From positions 1 to 45,686 of the forward strand of contig NZ_SAYU02000030.1 of assembly GCF_004025965.2 (NCBI RefSeq): a DNA stretch of 45,686 bases, written 5' to 3'. Made by a program: the position numbers and the translations under genes. Source of the DNA: Phycicoccus flavus. Lineage in GTDB: Bacteria; Actinomycetota; Actinomycetes; Actinomycetales; Dermatophilaceae. Numbering within the stretch: the first letter of the stretch is position 1; every line of letters begins with the position of its first letter. The notes below the pieces were generated by a model, which was not told the DNA's origin, did no database searches, and worked only from the letters and a program-made list of their open reading frames with translations. Positions 16,946-26,463 of the stretch are shown piece by piece.

Positions 16946-19282
16946 TCAGGTGTCCCGGCGCCCGCCGGTGACGCGCTCGGCGTCGAGCACGCCGTCGACC
17001 TTCTGGACGGAGCGGATGACGTGCCCGAGGTGGCCCGGGTCGCCCATCTCGAAGGTGAAGCGGAGCACGGCCACCCGGTCGCGGGAGGTGTGCACCGACG
17101 CCGACAGGATGTTCACGCCGTTGTCGGAGATGACCCGGGTGACGTCGGACAGCAGGCGGGAGCGGTCCAGCGCCTCGACCTGGAGCTGGACGAGGAACAG
17201 GCTCCCCGCGGTGGGCGCCCAGTCGACCTCGATGATCTTCTCCGGCTGGGCGAGCAGGGAGTCGGCGTTGGAGCAGTCGCGGCGGTGCACCGACACGCCG
17301 CTGCCGCGGGTGACGAAGCCGAGGATCTCGTCCCCGGGCACCGGGGTGCAGCAGCGGGCGAGCTTGACCCAGACGTCGGACATGTCCTTGACGACGACGC
17401 CGGGGTCGCCGGAGCGGCGGCGCTGCACCGGCCGGGTGACGACGGGCATCGTCGCCTCGGCGATGTCCTCGCTCGCGCCGTCCTCGCCGCCGACCGAGGC
17501 GACGAGCCGCGAGACGACGTGCTGGGCCGACACGTGGCCCTCGCCGACGGCGGCGTAGAGGGCGTCGATGCCGGGGTAGCGCAGCTCCTCGGCGACGCCG
17601 GTGAGGGACTCCAGGGACATCATCCGGGTGAGGGGCAGGCCCTGCTTGCGCATGACCTTGGCCAGGGCCTCCTTGCCCTCCTCGATCATCTCCTCGCGGC
17701 GTTCCTTGGTGAACCAGTGCTTGATCTTGTTGCGCGCACGGGCGGAGCGGACGAAGGAGAGCCAGTCGCGCGAGGGACCGGCGGAGTCGGCCTTGGAGGT
17801 GAGCACCTCGACGACGTCGCCGTTGTCGAGCCGGCTCTCCAGCGGCACGAGGCGGCCGTTGACCCGCGCGCCGATGCAGTGGTGCCCCACCTCGGTGTGC
17901 ACGGCGTAGGCGAAGTCGACGGGGGTGGCGCCCGCGGGCAGGCCGACGAGCTGGCCCTTGGGGGTGAAGACGTAGACCTCGCTCGCGGTGATCTCGAAGC
18001 GGAGGGACTCGAGGAACTCGCCGGGGTCGGCGGTCTCCTTCTGCCAGTCCAGCAGCTGGCGCAGCCACGCCATGTCGTTGACCGGGCCGGTCTGGCCGTC
18101 GCGGACCTGGGCCCCGGGCGCCTGCCCGGCGCCCTTGGCGGCCGGGTCCTCCTTGTACTTCCAGTGCGCGGCGACGCCGTACTCGGCGCGGCGGTGCATC
18201 GTCTGGGTGCGGATCTGGATCTCCACCGGCTTGCCGCCCGGGCCGATGACCGTCGTGTGCAGCGACTGGTACATGTTGAACTTCGGCATCGCGATGTAGT
18301 CCTTGAAGCGCCCCGGCACCGGGTTCCACCGGGCGTGCAGCGCCCCGAGGGCGGCGTAGCAGTCGCGGACGGTGTCGACGAGGACCCGGACGGCGACGAG
18401 GTCGTAGATCTGGTCGAAGTCGCGGCCTCCGACGATCATCTTCTGGTACACGGAGTAGTAGTGCTTGGGGCGGCCGGTGACCAGCGCCTTGATCTTCGCG
18501 GACTTCAGGTCGCTGCCGACCTCGTCGCGGACCTGCTGCAGGTACTCCTCGCGGGCCGGTGCCCGCTCGGCGACGAGCCGCACGATCTCGTCGTACACCT
18601 TGGGGTAGAGCGCCTGGAAGGACAGGTCCTCGAGCTCCCACTTGATGGTGTTCATCCCGAGCCGGTGCGCGAGCGGCGCGTAGATCTCCAGGGTCTCCTT
18701 GGCCTTGCGCTGGGCGCTCTCCTGGCTCACGTACCGCCAGGTGCGGGCGTTGTGCAGCCGGTCGGCGAGCTTGATGACGAGCACCCGGATGTCGCGCGCC
18801 ATGGCGACGACCATCTTGCGCACCGTCTCGGCCTGCGCGGCCTGCCCGTAGGTGACCTTGTCGAGCTTGGTGACGCCGTCGACGAGCATCGCGATCTCGT
18901 CGCCGAAGTCCCGGCGCAGCGCCTCGAGGCTGTAGGCGGTGTCCTCGACGGTGTCGTGGAGCAGCGCGGCGGCGAGCGTCGTCGGGGTCATTCCGAGCTC
19001 GGCGAGGATCGTCGTCACCGCGAGCGGGTGGGTGATGTAGTCGTCCCCGCTGCGCCGCTTCTGCCCCTCGTGGGCACGTTCGGCGACGGCGTAGGCGCGC
19101 TCGACGATGGCGATGTCGGCCTTGGGGTGGGTGCTGCGGACGACCTGGAGCAGCGGCTCGAGGACGGGGTGGCTCGGCGGCTTGCTGCGTCCGACGCGGG
19201 CCAGCGCGGCCCGGGCGCGCGCGCGGGAGCCGGCCCCCGCCGATGTCGTCCCGGGGGCGGAGGTCGCCGCGTTCTCCGCCAT
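16946..19282 (-). CDS. rel: Bifunctional (p)ppGpp synthetase/hydrolase Rel
   Basis: The 778-residue protein makes and degrades the stringent alarmone. The HD hydrolase domain shows [10 protein letters not shown] and L-L-H-D-T-V-E-D-T. The synthetase domain shows [11 protein letters not shown] and Y-Q-S-L-H-T-T-V; the R-F-K-D (RxKD) loop is that of bifunctional, not synthetase-only, enzymes. A TGS domain (V-Y-V-F-T-P-K-G), a zinc-finger-like region with C-C-T-P-V-P-G-D, and a C-terminal ACT domain follow. ATG at 19282 has TAGACT 6 nt upstream, so the mRNA is probably leaderless and independent of apt, which ends 20 nt upstream. Confidence 0.97.
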   Translation of the reverse strand: MAENAATSAPGTTSAGAGSRARARAALARVGRSKPPSHPVLEPLLQVVRSTHPKADIAIVERAYAVAERAHEGQKRRSGDDYITHPLAVTTILAELGMTPTTLAAALLHDTVEDTAYSLEALRRDFGDEIAMLVDGVTKLDKVTYGQAAQAETVRKMVVAMARDIRVLVIKLADRLHNARTWRYVSQESAQRKAKETLEIYAPLAHRLGMNTIKWELEDLSFQALYPKVYDEIVRLVAERAPAREEYLQQVRDEVGSDLKSAKIKALVTGRPKHYYSVYQKMIVGGRDFDQIYDLVAVRVLVDTVRDCYAALGALHARWNPVPGRFKDYIAMPKFNMYQSLHTTVIGPGGKPVEIQIRTQTMHRRAEYGVAAHWKYKEDPAAKGAGQAPGAQVRDGQTGPVNDMAWLRQLLDWQKETADPGEFLESLRFEITASEVYVFTPKGQLVGLPAGATPVDFAYAVHTEVGHHCIGARVNGRLVPLESRLDNGDVVEVLTSKADSAGPSRDWLSFVRSARARNKIKHWFTKERREEMIEEGKEALAKVMRKQGLPLTRMMSLESLTGVAEELRYPGIDALYAAVGEGHVSAQHVVSRLVASVGGEDGASEDIAEATMPVVTRPVQRRRSGDPGVVVKDMSDVWVKLARCCTPVPGDEILGFVTRGSGVSVHRRDCSNADSLLAQPEKIIEVDWAPTAGSLFLVQLQVEALDRSRLLSDVTRVISDNGVNILSASVHTSRDRVAVLRFTFEMGDPGHLGHVIRSVQKVDGVLDAERVTGGRRDT

Positions 19283-19288
19283 GGCGGA

Positions 19289-19294
19289 AGTCTA
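19289..19294 (-). promoter_or_regulatory. -10 box for leaderless rel mRNA
   Basis: TAGACT (19294-19289, minus strand) is followed by 6 nt and then the rel ATG. No ribosome binding site is seen. Confidence 0.55.
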
Positions 19295-19302
19295 GGCCCG
19301 GC

Positions 19303-19842
19303 TCAGCCGACCCGGTGCAGCGACCGGACCGGCCGCTCCCCCAGCGCCGCCCGCCCGCCGAGGAAGGCCAGCTCGACGACGCAACCGAACTCCACGACGG
19401 TGCCGCCGACCAGTTCCAGCAGGTCCCAGGCGGCCAGCGCGGTGCCGCCGGTGGCGAGGACGTCGTCGACGAGGAGGACCCGCTGCCCGGCGGCGAGGGC
19501 GTCGGCGTGCACCTCGATGGTCGCCGAGCCGTACTCCAGCTCGTAGGACGCCTCGACGGTGTCGCCCGGCAGCTTGCCGGCCTTGCGGACCGGGACGAAG
19601 CCGAGCCCGAGCTCGTGGGCCAGCGCCGCCCCGACGACGAAGCCGCGGGCCTCGACGCCGGCGACGAGGTCGACACCGCCCTCCCGCCAGGGTTCCGCCA
19701 GCCCGCGCACGACCGCGCCGAACGCGGCGGGGTCGGCGACGAGCGGCGTGACGTCCTTGAAGACCACCCCGGGCCGCGGGAAGTCGGGGACGTCCCGCAG
19801 CGACCGCGCGACGAGCGCGGACAGCTCGGCCTCCGCGGGCAC
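19303..19842 (-). CDS. apt: Adenine phosphoribosyltransferase
   Basis: The 179-residue enzyme salvages adenine with PRPP to AMP. Landmarks are the hood region D-V-P-D-F-P-R-P-G-V-V-F-K-D, G-V-E-A-R-G-F-V-V-G-A-A-L, R-K-A-G-K-L-P and the PRPP loop L-L-V-D-D-V-L-A-T-G-G-T. The GTG at 19842 gives a normal length and has GAGCGGA 6 nt upstream; the open frame before it only shadows secF. It lies 11 nt after secF and before rel, the usual secD-secF-apt-rel order. Confidence 0.93.
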   Translation of the reverse strand: MPAEAELSALVARSLRDVPDFPRPGVVFKDVTPLVADPAAFGAVVRGLAEPWREGGVDLVAGVEARGFVVGAALAHELGLGFVPVRKAGKLPGDTVEASYELEYGSATIEVHADALAAGQRVLLVDDVLATGGTALAAWDLLELVGGTVVEFGCVVELAFLGGRAALGERPVRSLHRVG

Positions 19843-19853
19843 GGCGGTTCCGC

Positions 19854-21014
19854 TCAGCGCTTGCTCTTCGGCGGTCGCTTGGGCTGGTTGCGGGGACCGG
19901 AGCGGGCGTACTGGTGCACCGCGCGCCCGGTGAGGGTCGAGCCCTCCTCGCGCTCGGCGGGGGCCCCGGCACCGACCGGCACCGGTGCGCCGTCGTCGCC
20001 GACGACCGGCCGGGCCGCGCGCTCGCGCTCGACCTTGGACCGGTGCCGCTCGGCGCGCTTGCCCAGCTCGACGACGGCGTCGTCGTTGCGCCGCAGCGTG
20101 ACGAGGAACGGCGTCGCGATGAAGATCGAGGAGTAGGCGCCGACGAGGATGCCGACGAAGAGCACGAGCGAGAGGTCGACGAGCACGCCCGGGCCGAGGA
20201 AGACCGAGCCGACGACGAGCACCGCGGTGATCGGCAGCAAGCCGATGACGGTCGTGTTGATCGAGCGGACCATCGTCTGGTTGACGGCGAGGTTGGCGGC
20301 GTCGGCGTAGGTCATCCGGCCGTTGGCGAACGCCTCCTGGGTGTTCTCGCGGACCTTGTCGAAGACGACGACGGTGTCGTAGAGGCTGTAGCCGAGGACG
20401 GTGAGGAAGCCGATCATCGTCGCCGGCGACACCTCGAACCCGACGAGGGCGTAGATGCCGACGGTGATGACGAGGTCGTGCGCGAGGGCGAAGAGCGCGG
20501 CGGCGGCCATCTTCCAGTTGCGGAAGTAGATGCTCAGCATGACGACGACGGCGACGAGGAAGATGACGAGCGCCCGCAGCGCCTGCTGGCTCACCGAGGC
20601 CCCCCACGACGGCCCGATGAACGTCGCGCTCACGTCCCGCTCCGGGACGTCGAACGCCTGCGCGAGGTCGCCGCGGACCTTCTGGCTGTCGCTGTCGGAG
20701 AGGCGCTCGGTCTGCACGCGCACCGTGTCGTTGCCGACGAGCGTGACGTTGACGCCCTGGGTGTTGTCCGCGGCGCCGACGGCCTCCCGGGCGGTCTGCT
20801 CGTAGTCCTGGGGCGCCGCGGAGGTCGCGACCCGGAACTCCGAGCCACCGCGGAACTCCAGGCCGAGGTTGAGGCCCTGGGTCGCGAGGCCGAGGACCGC
20901 GATGAGGAACAGGGCGACGGAGCCGAGGTAGAACCGGCGCCGGGAGGCGACGACGGGGACCGAGCGCTTGCCGGTGTAGAGGTCGTTGCCGAGGTCGGAG
21001 AAGCTGAGGTTCAT
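19854..21014 (-). CDS. secF: Preprotein translocase subunit SecF
   Basis: The 386-residue protein forms with SecD the proton-driven accessory complex that helps release exported proteins. Six TM segments are expected and visible (first at about 29-47), with a large extracytoplasmic loop after TM1 that begins G-L-E-F-R-G-G-S-E-F. Conserved core pieces are M-I-G-F-L-T-V-L-G-Y-S-L-Y-D-T-V-V-V-F-D and V-N-Q-T-M-V-R-S-I-N-T. It has a basic cytoplasmic tail ending K-R-P-P-K-S-K-R. The ATG overlaps the secD stop by 4 nt. Confidence 0.95.
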   Translation of the reverse strand: MNLSFSDLGNDLYTGKRSVPVVASRRRFYLGSVALFLIAVLGLATQGLNLGLEFRGGSEFRVATSAAPQDYEQTAREAVGAADNTQGVNVTLVGNDTVRVQTERLSDSDSQKVRGDLAQAFDVPERDVSATFIGPSWGASVSQQALRALVIFLVAVVVMLSIYFRNWKMAAAALFALAHDLVITVGIYALVGFEVSPATMIGFLTVLGYSLYDTVVVFDKVRENTQEAFANGRMTYADAANLAVNQTMVRSINTTVIGLLPITAVLVVGSVFLGPGVLVDLSLVLFVGILVGAYSSIFIATPFLVTLRRNDDAVVELGKRAERHRSKVERERAARPVVGDDGAPVPVGAGAPAEREEGSTLTGRAVHQYARSGPRNQPKRPPKSKR

Positions 21015-22846
21015 GCCCGGCTCCCTTCGGGCTGGCGGGCGGAGGCGGGCGGGGTGGTCTCGAACCTCCCGCGGCCGACGTACCGGGTGGTCTTGGCCCC
21101 GAGACGACTCGGGTCCAGCCCGGACAGCGGGTGGCCGTCGCGGAAGAACGGCCGCCGCGACAGCACGGTGAGCAGCGGGTGGGTGAACCAGAAGACGATG
21201 AGGACGTCGATGAGCGTCGTGAGACCGAGGGTGAAGGCGAAGCCGCGGACGCTGGAGCTGGCCAGCACGTACAGGACGATCGCGGCGAGGAAGTTCACGG
21301 CGTCGGCGATGAGGACGGTGCGCTTGGCGCGCTTCCACCCGGTCTCGACGGCGCTGGCCAGGGACCGCCCGTCGCGCAGCTCGTCGCGGACCCGTTCGAA
21401 GTAGACGATGAACGAGTCGGCGGTGAAGCCGATGGCGACGATGAGCCCGGTCACCCCCGCCATGTCGAGGCGGAAGTTCTGTGCCCACCCGAGCACGGTG
21501 ATCGTCAGGTAGGTGAGGAGCCCGGCCACGACGATGGAGGCGATCGTGACGAACCCCAGCGCGCGGTACTGGAAGAGGGAGTACACGACGACGAGCAGGA
21601 GCCCGACGAGGCCGGCGATGAACCCGTAGCGCAGCTGCTCGGAGCCGAGCGTCGGGCTGATGTCGACGCTGGACTGCTCGACGAAGGAGAGCGGCAGCGC
21701 ACCGAACTTCAGCTGGTCGGCCAAGGCCCGGGCCGACTCCAGGGTGAAGTTGCCGGTGATGCTCGCGCGGCCGTTGGGGATGGCCTCGTTGAACTGCGGC
21801 GCGACGATGACGCGCGAGTCGAGGGTGGCGGCCAGCTGGTTCTGCGGTGAGGGCAGCGTGACCATCTTGCGGCTGATGTCGGCGTACTGCCGGCTGCCCT
21901 CGCTGTTGAAGGACAGCGCGATCTCGACGGTGGAGGTCACCGTGCCCTGCTGGTTGGTCTGGTACCCGGCGCTGGCGTCGCTGATCTTGTCGCCGGAGAC
22001 GACGACCGGGCCGAGGACGAACTTCGCCGTCCCGGTGTCGTCGCACGTGACGAGCGGCTTCGCGGGGTCGTCGCGCAGGTTGTCCAGGGCGTTGGGCTGG
22101 GAGCAGTCGAGCTGCTCGAACTGCCGCTGGATCTGCGGGGTGATCCAGGCCAGGTCGGTGGCGTCGGTGGGCGTGACGCCCTCGCCGCCGGAGGCCGACG
22201 GGGACGGGCTCGGCGAGGCGGACCCGGACGGCGACGCCGACGGTGAGGCGCTGCCGCTGGGCGACGGCGACTCGGCGGTGAGCACCCGGTTGAGGACGCC
22301 GTTGCTCGTCGAGGTGGCGCTGGGGGCGGGCGAGGCGGTGGCGGACGCACTGCCGGAGGGCTGCGCGGAGCCGGAGGCCGACGGCCGCGGGCTCGGGCTT
22401 CCCGACGGGGCGCCGCTGCCGGAGGGGCTGGGGCTCGCGGTGGGCTGCGGGGCGCCGTTCGCGACGGCGAGCACCGGGCGGAACTGCATCTGCGAGGACT
22501 TGCTGATGGCGTCCCGGACGGCCTGGGTGGGGATCTCCGGGATGCTCACGACGATGTTCTCGCTGCCCTGGGTCGTCACCTCCGCCCCGGACACGCCGTT
22601 GGCGTCCACGCGCTGGACGATGATGTTGCGCGCCTGGTTCAGCTGCTCGGCCGACGGCCGGCCCGCGTTGGTCTGCGGCTCGAGGATGATCTGGGTGCCG
22701 CCCTTGAGGTCCAGGCCGAGCTTGGGGGTGGCCTGCCCGGTGCCCCAGACGATGGTGCCGGCGAGCAGCCCGCCGAGGGCGACCGTGAGGACGGTGAGCG
22801 CGATGAGGGCCCGGCGGGCGACGGTGCGGGGCGCGGTGGCGGCCAT
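21011..22846 (-). CDS. secD: Preprotein translocase subunit SecD with Ser/Pro/Gly-rich insert
   Basis: The 611-residue SecD has TM1 at about 13-35, the P1-type extracytoplasmic domain starting G-L-D-L-K-G-G-T-Q-I, and five C-terminal TM segments with G-L-I-V-A-I-G-F-T-A-D-S-F-I-V-Y-F-E-R-V-R-D-E. Residues about 133-222 form an inserted stretch of Ser, Pro, Gly and Ala repeats, broken once by a short ordered-looking piece at 181-192. Insertions here are known in actinobacterial SecD but this is long and very repetitive. The ATG overlaps the yajC stop by one base (TGATG), and the stop overlaps secF by 4 nt. Confidence 0.95.
   Translation of the reverse strand: MAATAPRTVARRALIALTVLTVALGGLLAGTIVWGTGQATPKLGLDLKGGTQIILEPQTNAGRPSAEQLNQARNIIVQRVDANGVSGAEVTTQGSENIVVSIPEIPTQAVRDAISKSSQMQFRPVLAVANGAPQPTASPSPSGSGAPSGSPSPRPSASGSAQPSGSASATASPAPSATSTSNGVLNRVLTAESPSPSGSASPSASPSGSASPSPSPSASGGEGVTPTDATDLAWITPQIQRQFEQLDCSQPNALDNLRDDPAKPLVTCDDTGTAKFVLGPVVVSGDKISDASAGYQTNQQGTVTSTVEIALSFNSEGSRQYADISRKMVTLPSPQNQLAATLDSRVIVAPQFNEAIPNGRASITGNFTLESARALADQLKFGALPLSFVEQSSVDISPTLGSEQLRYGFIAGLVGLLLVVVYSLFQYRALGFVTIASIVVAGLLTYLTITVLGWAQNFRLDMAGVTGLIVAIGFTADSFIVYFERVRDELRDGRSLASAVETGWKRAKRTVLIADAVNFLAAIVLYVLASSSVRGFAFTLGLTTLIDVLIVFWFTHPLLTVLSRRPFFRDGHPLSGLDPSRLGAKTTRYVGRGRFETTPPASARQPEGSRA
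22181..22450 (-). repeat. Low-complexity Ser/Pro/Gly coding repeat in secD
   Basis: About 270 nt of secD encode repeated S-P-S, P-S-G-S and S-A-S units. It is in frame and interrupts the extracytoplasmic domain after Q-F-R-P-V-L-A-V-A-N-G. Repeat-driven length change between strains is likely. Confidence 0.7.
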
Positions 22847-23124
22847 CAGGCGGCCTCGGGGGCGCGCATGCCGATGGCGCGGCGGTCGAAGCGCAGCGTG
22901 ACCCCGCTGCCGGCGTCCAGGGTCGCGACGGTGTCGTCGAGGGCGGTGATCGTGGCGTACAGGCCCGAGGTCGTCACGACCTCGTCACCGACGGCGAGCG
23001 AGGACTGGAGGGTCTGCACCTGCTTGGCCCGCTGCCGCTGGGTGAAGAACATCCAGACGATGAGCAGGAACGGCAGTCCCAGGACGAGGAGGTAGGCGAG
23101 GCCGGAGCCGGAGCCGGATGACAT
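22846..23124 (-). CDS. yajC: Preprotein translocase subunit YajC
   Basis: A 92-residue single-TM protein (TM about 9-27, L-A-Y-L-L-V-L-G-L-P-F-L-L-I-V-W) followed by a cytoplasmic domain with Q-R-Q-R-A-K-Q-V-Q-T-L-Q-S-S-L-A-V-G-D-E-V-V-T-T-S-G-L, the YajC signature. It associates with SecDF. The ATG at 23124 has AAGGA 10 nt upstream. It leads the yajC-secD-secF-apt operon from a promoter near 23213-23242. Confidence 0.93.
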   Translation of the reverse strand: MSSGSGSGLAYLLVLGLPFLLIVWMFFTQRQRAKQVQTLQSSLAVGDEVVTTSGLYATITALDDTVATLDAGSGVTLRFDRRAIGMRAPEAA

Positions 23125-23212
23125 CGTTGAACAGTCCTTGTGGCGGTCGCGCGTGGGTTCGCCCGGCGGGAGCGGGCAGTGGATCGGCCCGGACGCACCG
23201 GGCCGAGGGCCC

Positions 23213-23242
23213 ACTCTAGGCGAGAGCCGGACACGTCTCCAA
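23213..23242 (-). promoter_or_regulatory. Promoter of the yajC-secDF-apt operon
   Basis: On the minus strand TTGGAG (23242-23237) and TAGAGT (23218-23213) are 18 nt apart, a fair sigma-70-type pair. The predicted leader is about 80 nt. The gap to ruvB (23125-23294) holds nothing else I can support. Confidence 0.5.
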
Positions 23243-23294
23243 CGAAGCAGGGGTCCCGCGCGTGCCCGGCGGGCGAGGCCGCCGGGAGAGGCGG

Positions 23295-24416
23295 TCAGGG
23301 GGCGAACCGGCCCGGGCCGGAGTCCTCCAGCGGCAGCGCCTCCTGCTGTGCGGTCTCCCGTGGCACCGCGAGACCCAGGTGGCGCCAGGCGGCCGCCGTC
23401 GCGGCGCGACCGCGGGGGGTGCGCAGGACGTAGCCCTCGCGGACGAGGTAGGGCTCGGCGACGGTCTCGACGGTGTCGGCCTCCTCGCCGACGGCAACGG
23501 CGAGGGTCGAGAGCCCCACCGGCCCGCCGCCGAAGCGGCGGCACAGGGCCTCCAGGACGGCCCGGTCGAGGCGGTCCAGCCCGGCCTCGTCGACGTCGAA
23601 GAGCGCGAGGGCGGCCCGCGCGGCCCGGGCGTCGACGACGCCCTCGCCGTGCACCTGGGCCCAGTCGCGGACCCGACGCAGCAGCCGGTTGGCGATGCGC
23701 GGGGTGCCGCGGGAGCGCCCGGCGACCTCCGCGACGCCGGCGCCGTCGGCCTCGACGCCGAGCAGGCCGGCCGAGCGCCGCAGGATGGTCACGAGGTCGG
23801 CGACGTCGTAGAAGTCCAGGTGCCCGGTGAAGCCGAAGCGGTCGCGCAGCGGGGCGGGGAGCAGCCCCGCGCGGGTCGTGGCCCCCACGACGGTGAAGGG
23901 AGGCAGCTCCAGCGGGATGGCGGTGGCGCCCGGGCCCTTGCCGACGATGACGTCGACCCGGAAGTCCTCCATCGCGAGGTAGAGCATCTCCTCGGCGCTG
24001 CGGCTCATCCGGTGGATCTCGTCGAGGAAGAGCACCTCGCCCTCGTCGAGGCTGGACAGGACCGCGGCGAGGTCGCCGGCGTGCTGGATCGCCGGGCCGC
24101 TGGTCACCCGGATGGGGCGCTCGAGCTCGGCGGCGACGATCATCGCCAGGGTCGTCTTGCCGAGCCCCGGCGGGCCGGAGAGCAGGACGTGGTCGGGCGG
24201 GCTGCCGCGGCGGCGGGCGGCCTCGAGGACGAGCCCCAGCTGGTCGCGGACCCGGGGCTGGCCGGGGAACTCCGCCAGGCGGCGCGGACGCAGCGCGGCC
24301 TCGACGACGCGCTCGTCGTCGGTGCCGGCGGCGTCGAGCACCCGGGCCGTCGCGTCGAGGGACCCGTCGGCCTCCCGGACCTCGCTGCGGAAGCCGTCCG
24401 GCAGCCCGGCGCTCAC
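23295..24416 (-). CDS. ruvB: Holliday junction branch-migration motor RuvB
   Basis: The 373-residue AAA+ motor has [11 protein letters not shown], Walker [10 protein letters not shown], Walker B L-F-L-D-E-I-H-R, sensor G-A-T-T-R-A-G-L-L and arginine finger L-R-D-R-F-G, then a winged-helix C-terminus. With RuvA it drives branch migration. The GTG overlaps the ruvA stop by 4 nt. The N-terminal 40 residues before the conserved R-P-R-R-L are slightly longer than usual. Confidence 0.96.
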   Translation of the reverse strand: MSAGLPDGFRSEVREADGSLDATARVLDAAGTDDERVVEAALRPRRLAEFPGQPRVRDQLGLVLEAARRRGSPPDHVLLSGPPGLGKTTLAMIVAAELERPIRVTSGPAIQHAGDLAAVLSSLDEGEVLFLDEIHRMSRSAEEMLYLAMEDFRVDVIVGKGPGATAIPLELPPFTVVGATTRAGLLPAPLRDRFGFTGHLDFYDVADLVTILRRSAGLLGVEADGAGVAEVAGRSRGTPRIANRLLRRVRDWAQVHGEGVVDARAARAALALFDVDEAGLDRLDRAVLEALCRRFGGGPVGLSTLAVAVGEEADTVETVAEPYLVREGYVLRTPRGRAATAAAWRHLGLAVPRETAQQEALPLEDSGPGRFAP

Positions 24417-25021
24417 CGGCGCATCTCCCGCAGGGCCAGGCGCAGGTACGTGGCCACGTCGGCGCCCTCCGGCGCCGTCCCGGCGACGGACTCGACGGCG
24501 TCGGACGCCTGCTTCGCGCTCCAGCCCAGGCCGACCAGCGCCTCGGCGACCTGGTCGCGCCAGGCCTCGCCGCGGGTCGGGAGAGGCGCGACGGGCGCCG
24601 CGCCACCGCCGGTGCCGTAGGTGGTGGCGACCTTGTCCTTGAGCTCGAGGACGAGGCGCTGGGCGGACTTGGCGCCGATGCCCGGGATGGCGGTGAGGGC
24701 CTTGGCGTCGCCGGTGGTGAGCGCGGCGGCGAGCTCGTCGGGCCCCATGACCGAGAGCATGGCCAGGGCCAGCCGCGGCCCGACGCCGGACACGGTCTGG
24801 ACCGTCTCGAACATGTCGCGCTCGGAGCCGCGGCCGAAGCCGTAGAGGGTGAGGGAGTCCTCGCGCACGACGAGCGTCGTCGCCAGGATGGCCTCCTGCC
24901 CGGCGTGGCAGGCGGCGGCCGTGGCCGGGGTGGTGTGCACGAGCATGCCGACGCCCCCCACCTCGACGACGACGTGGTCGAGCCCGACGTGACCCACGGG
25001 CCCGCGCACCGACGCGATCAC
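24413..25021 (-). CDS. ruvA: Holliday junction DNA helicase subunit RuvA
   Basis: A 202-residue junction-binding protein. It has an OB-fold start (M-I-A-S-V-R-G-P-V), a helix-hairpin-helix pair at [10 protein letters not shown] and [12 protein letters not shown], and a C-terminal domain III ([12 protein letters not shown]) that contacts RuvB. The GTG at 25021 overlaps the ruvC stop by 4 nt. Confidence 0.95.
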   Translation of the reverse strand: MIASVRGPVGHVGLDHVVVEVGGVGMLVHTTPATAAACHAGQEAILATTLVVREDSLTLYGFGRGSERDMFETVQTVSGVGPRLALAMLSVMGPDELAAALTTGDAKALTAIPGIGAKSAQRLVLELKDKVATTYGTGGGAAPVAPLPTRGEAWRDQVAEALVGLGWSAKQASDAVESVAGTAPEGADVATYLRLALREMRR

Positions 25022-25530
25022 GACCGGGTCCCCTCGGCGAGGGCCGCGAGCCGCGAGGTCTGCGCGCCGCGCCAGGCGTGGCAGACGGCCAGGGCCAGCG
25101 CGTCGGCGGCGTCGGCCGGCCGCGGGGCGCTGCTCAGGCCGAGGATGCGGGTGACCATGGCCGTGACCTGGGCCTTGTCGGCCCGGCCGGACCCGGTGAC
25201 GGCGGCCTTGACCTCGGTGGGGGTGTGGAAGACGACCGGGGTGCCGCGGCGGGCGGCGGCGAGCAGCGTCACCGCCGTCGCGTGCGCCGTGGTCATGACG
25301 CTGCGGACGTTGACGTCGGCGAACACCCGCTCGACGGCGACGACGTCGGGCGCGTAGCGGGTGAGCCAGGCCTCGATCTCGCGCTCGAGGTAGAGCAGCC
25401 GCTCCCCCGGGTCGGCGTCGCCGGGGGTGCGCACGACGCCGACGGCGACCATGGCCGCGCGCCCGGGACGGCCGTCGACGACACCGAGGCCGCACCGGGT
25501 GAGGCCGGGGTCGACGCCGAGGACGCGCAC
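25018..25530 (-). CDS. ruvC: Holliday junction resolvase RuvC
   Basis: The 170-residue endonuclease nicks symmetric strands of Holliday junctions. The RNase H-like acidic site is seen as D7 in L-G-V-D-P-G-L-T, E in V-A-V-E-R-V-F, and the D pair in [10 protein letters not shown]. Length is normal. Start is GTG at 25530. It leads a tightly overlapping ruvC-ruvA-ruvB operon with an SOS-like box at the predicted transcription start. Confidence 0.95.
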   Translation of the reverse strand: MRVLGVDPGLTRCGLGVVDGRPGRAAMVAVGVVRTPGDADPGERLLYLEREIEAWLTRYAPDVVAVERVFADVNVRSVMTTAHATAVTLLAAARRGTPVVFHTPTEVKAAVTGSGRADKAQVTAMVTRILGLSSAPRPADAADALALAVCHAWRGAQTSRLAALAEGTRS

Positions 25531-25551
25531 GCGGGACTCCTGGGGAGCGAT

Positions 25552-25578
25552 TGGAACACCTGTTCGGTGGTCACGCTA
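25552..25578 (-). promoter_or_regulatory. LexA/SOS-like box and -10 of ruvCAB
   Basis: TGGAACACCTGTTCGG (25552-25567) matches 10 of the 12 defined positions of the actinobacterial SOS box TCGAAC-N4-GTTCGA, including both GAAC and GTTC halves. On the minus strand the -10 TAGCGT is at 25578-25573, so the box covers the predicted transcription start near 25566, an ideal place for repression. ruv genes are LexA targets in mycobacteria; binding here is inferred. Confidence 0.65.
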
Positions 25579-25627
25579 CGACAGGGGCGGCGGGCCCGAC
25601 CGGAGCGACACGCGTCCGGCGGCGCGC

Positions 25628-26383
25628 TCAGTCCTCGTCGAGCTCGGCGAGGACGTCGTCGGGGATGTCGCCGTTGGCGTAGACGTCCTGGACGTCGTCG
25701 GAGTCCTCGAGCGCCTCGACGACGCGGATCATCTTCTTCGCGCCGTCGGCGTCCAGCGGCACCTGGAGGTTCGGCACCCAGGCGGCCTCGGCGGAGTCGT
25801 AGTCGACCCCCGCCTCCTGCAGCGCCGTGCGCACCGCGACGAAGTCGCTCGCCTCGGAGACGACCTGCCAGGCCTCGCCGTGGTCGTTGATCTCCTCGGC
25901 GCCGGCCTCGAGGACGATCTCGAGGAGCTCGTCCTCGGTCTTCTCCGACTTCGGCACCATGACGACGCCGCGCCGGTCGAAGACGTAGGAGACCGAGCCG
26001 GGGTCGGCCAGCTGGCCGCCGTTGCGGGTGAGGGCGGTGCGGACCTCGGCCGCCGCCCGGTTGCGGTTGTCGGTGAGGCACTCGATGAGGATGGCGACGC
26101 CGCCGGGCGCGTAGCCCTCGTAGGTGATCGTCTCCCAGTCGGCCCCGCCGGCGGTGGCGCCGGAGCCGCGCTTGACCGCGTTGTCGATGTTGCTGTTCGG
26201 GACCGAGGACTTCTTCGCCTTCTGGATGGCGTCGTACAGCGTCGGGTTGCCGGTGGGGTCGCCGCCGCCGGTGCGCGCGGCCACCTCGATGTTCTTGATG
26301 AGCTTGGCGAACAGCTTGCCGCGCTTGGCGTCGATCGCCGCCTTCTTGTGCTTGGTGGTCGCCCACTTGGAGTGGCCGCTCAT
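25628..26383 (-). CDS. yebC: YebC/PmpR-family protein (TACO1-like)
   Basis: The 251-residue protein starts [14 protein letters not shown], the family hallmark, and continues with [11 protein letters not shown] and [12 protein letters not shown]. Members have been described as DNA-binding regulators and, more recently, as translation factors easing polyproline stalls; this copy is in the ruvC-linked clade by position. ATG at 26383 has GAGGGAG 7 nt upstream. An upstream in-frame start at 26425 is not needed. A TAGGAT box is at 26429-26424. Confidence 0.93.
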   Translation of the reverse strand: MSGHSKWATTKHKKAAIDAKRGKLFAKLIKNIEVAARTGGGDPTGNPTLYDAIQKAKKSSVPNSNIDNAVKRGSGATAGGADWETITYEGYAPGGVAILIECLTDNRNRAAAEVRTALTRNGGQLADPGSVSYVFDRRGVVMVPKSEKTEDELLEIVLEAGAEEINDHGEAWQVVSEASDFVAVRTALQEAGVDYDSAEAAWVPNLQVPLDADGAKKMIRVVEALEDSDDVQDVYANGDIPDDVLAELDED

Positions 26384-26423
26384 GAACGCTCCCTCGTACG
26401 CAGTGTCCGGGTTCCGACCCTCC

Positions 26424-26429
26424 ATCCTA
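26424..26429 (-). promoter_or_regulatory. -10 box for yebC
   Basis: TAGGAT on the minus strand predicts a transcription start near 26417 and a leader of about 34 nt carrying the GAGGGAG ribosome site. Confidence 0.45.
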
Positions 26430-26463
26430 GGGGCGGGTGGGGACGCGCCTCCTCGGCCCGGGC

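Noticed and set aside
16503-19676. 1057-codon open frame on the minus strand across rel
   Set aside because: Frame-shifted shadow of rel; composition is Arg/Pro-rich with no recognisable motif.
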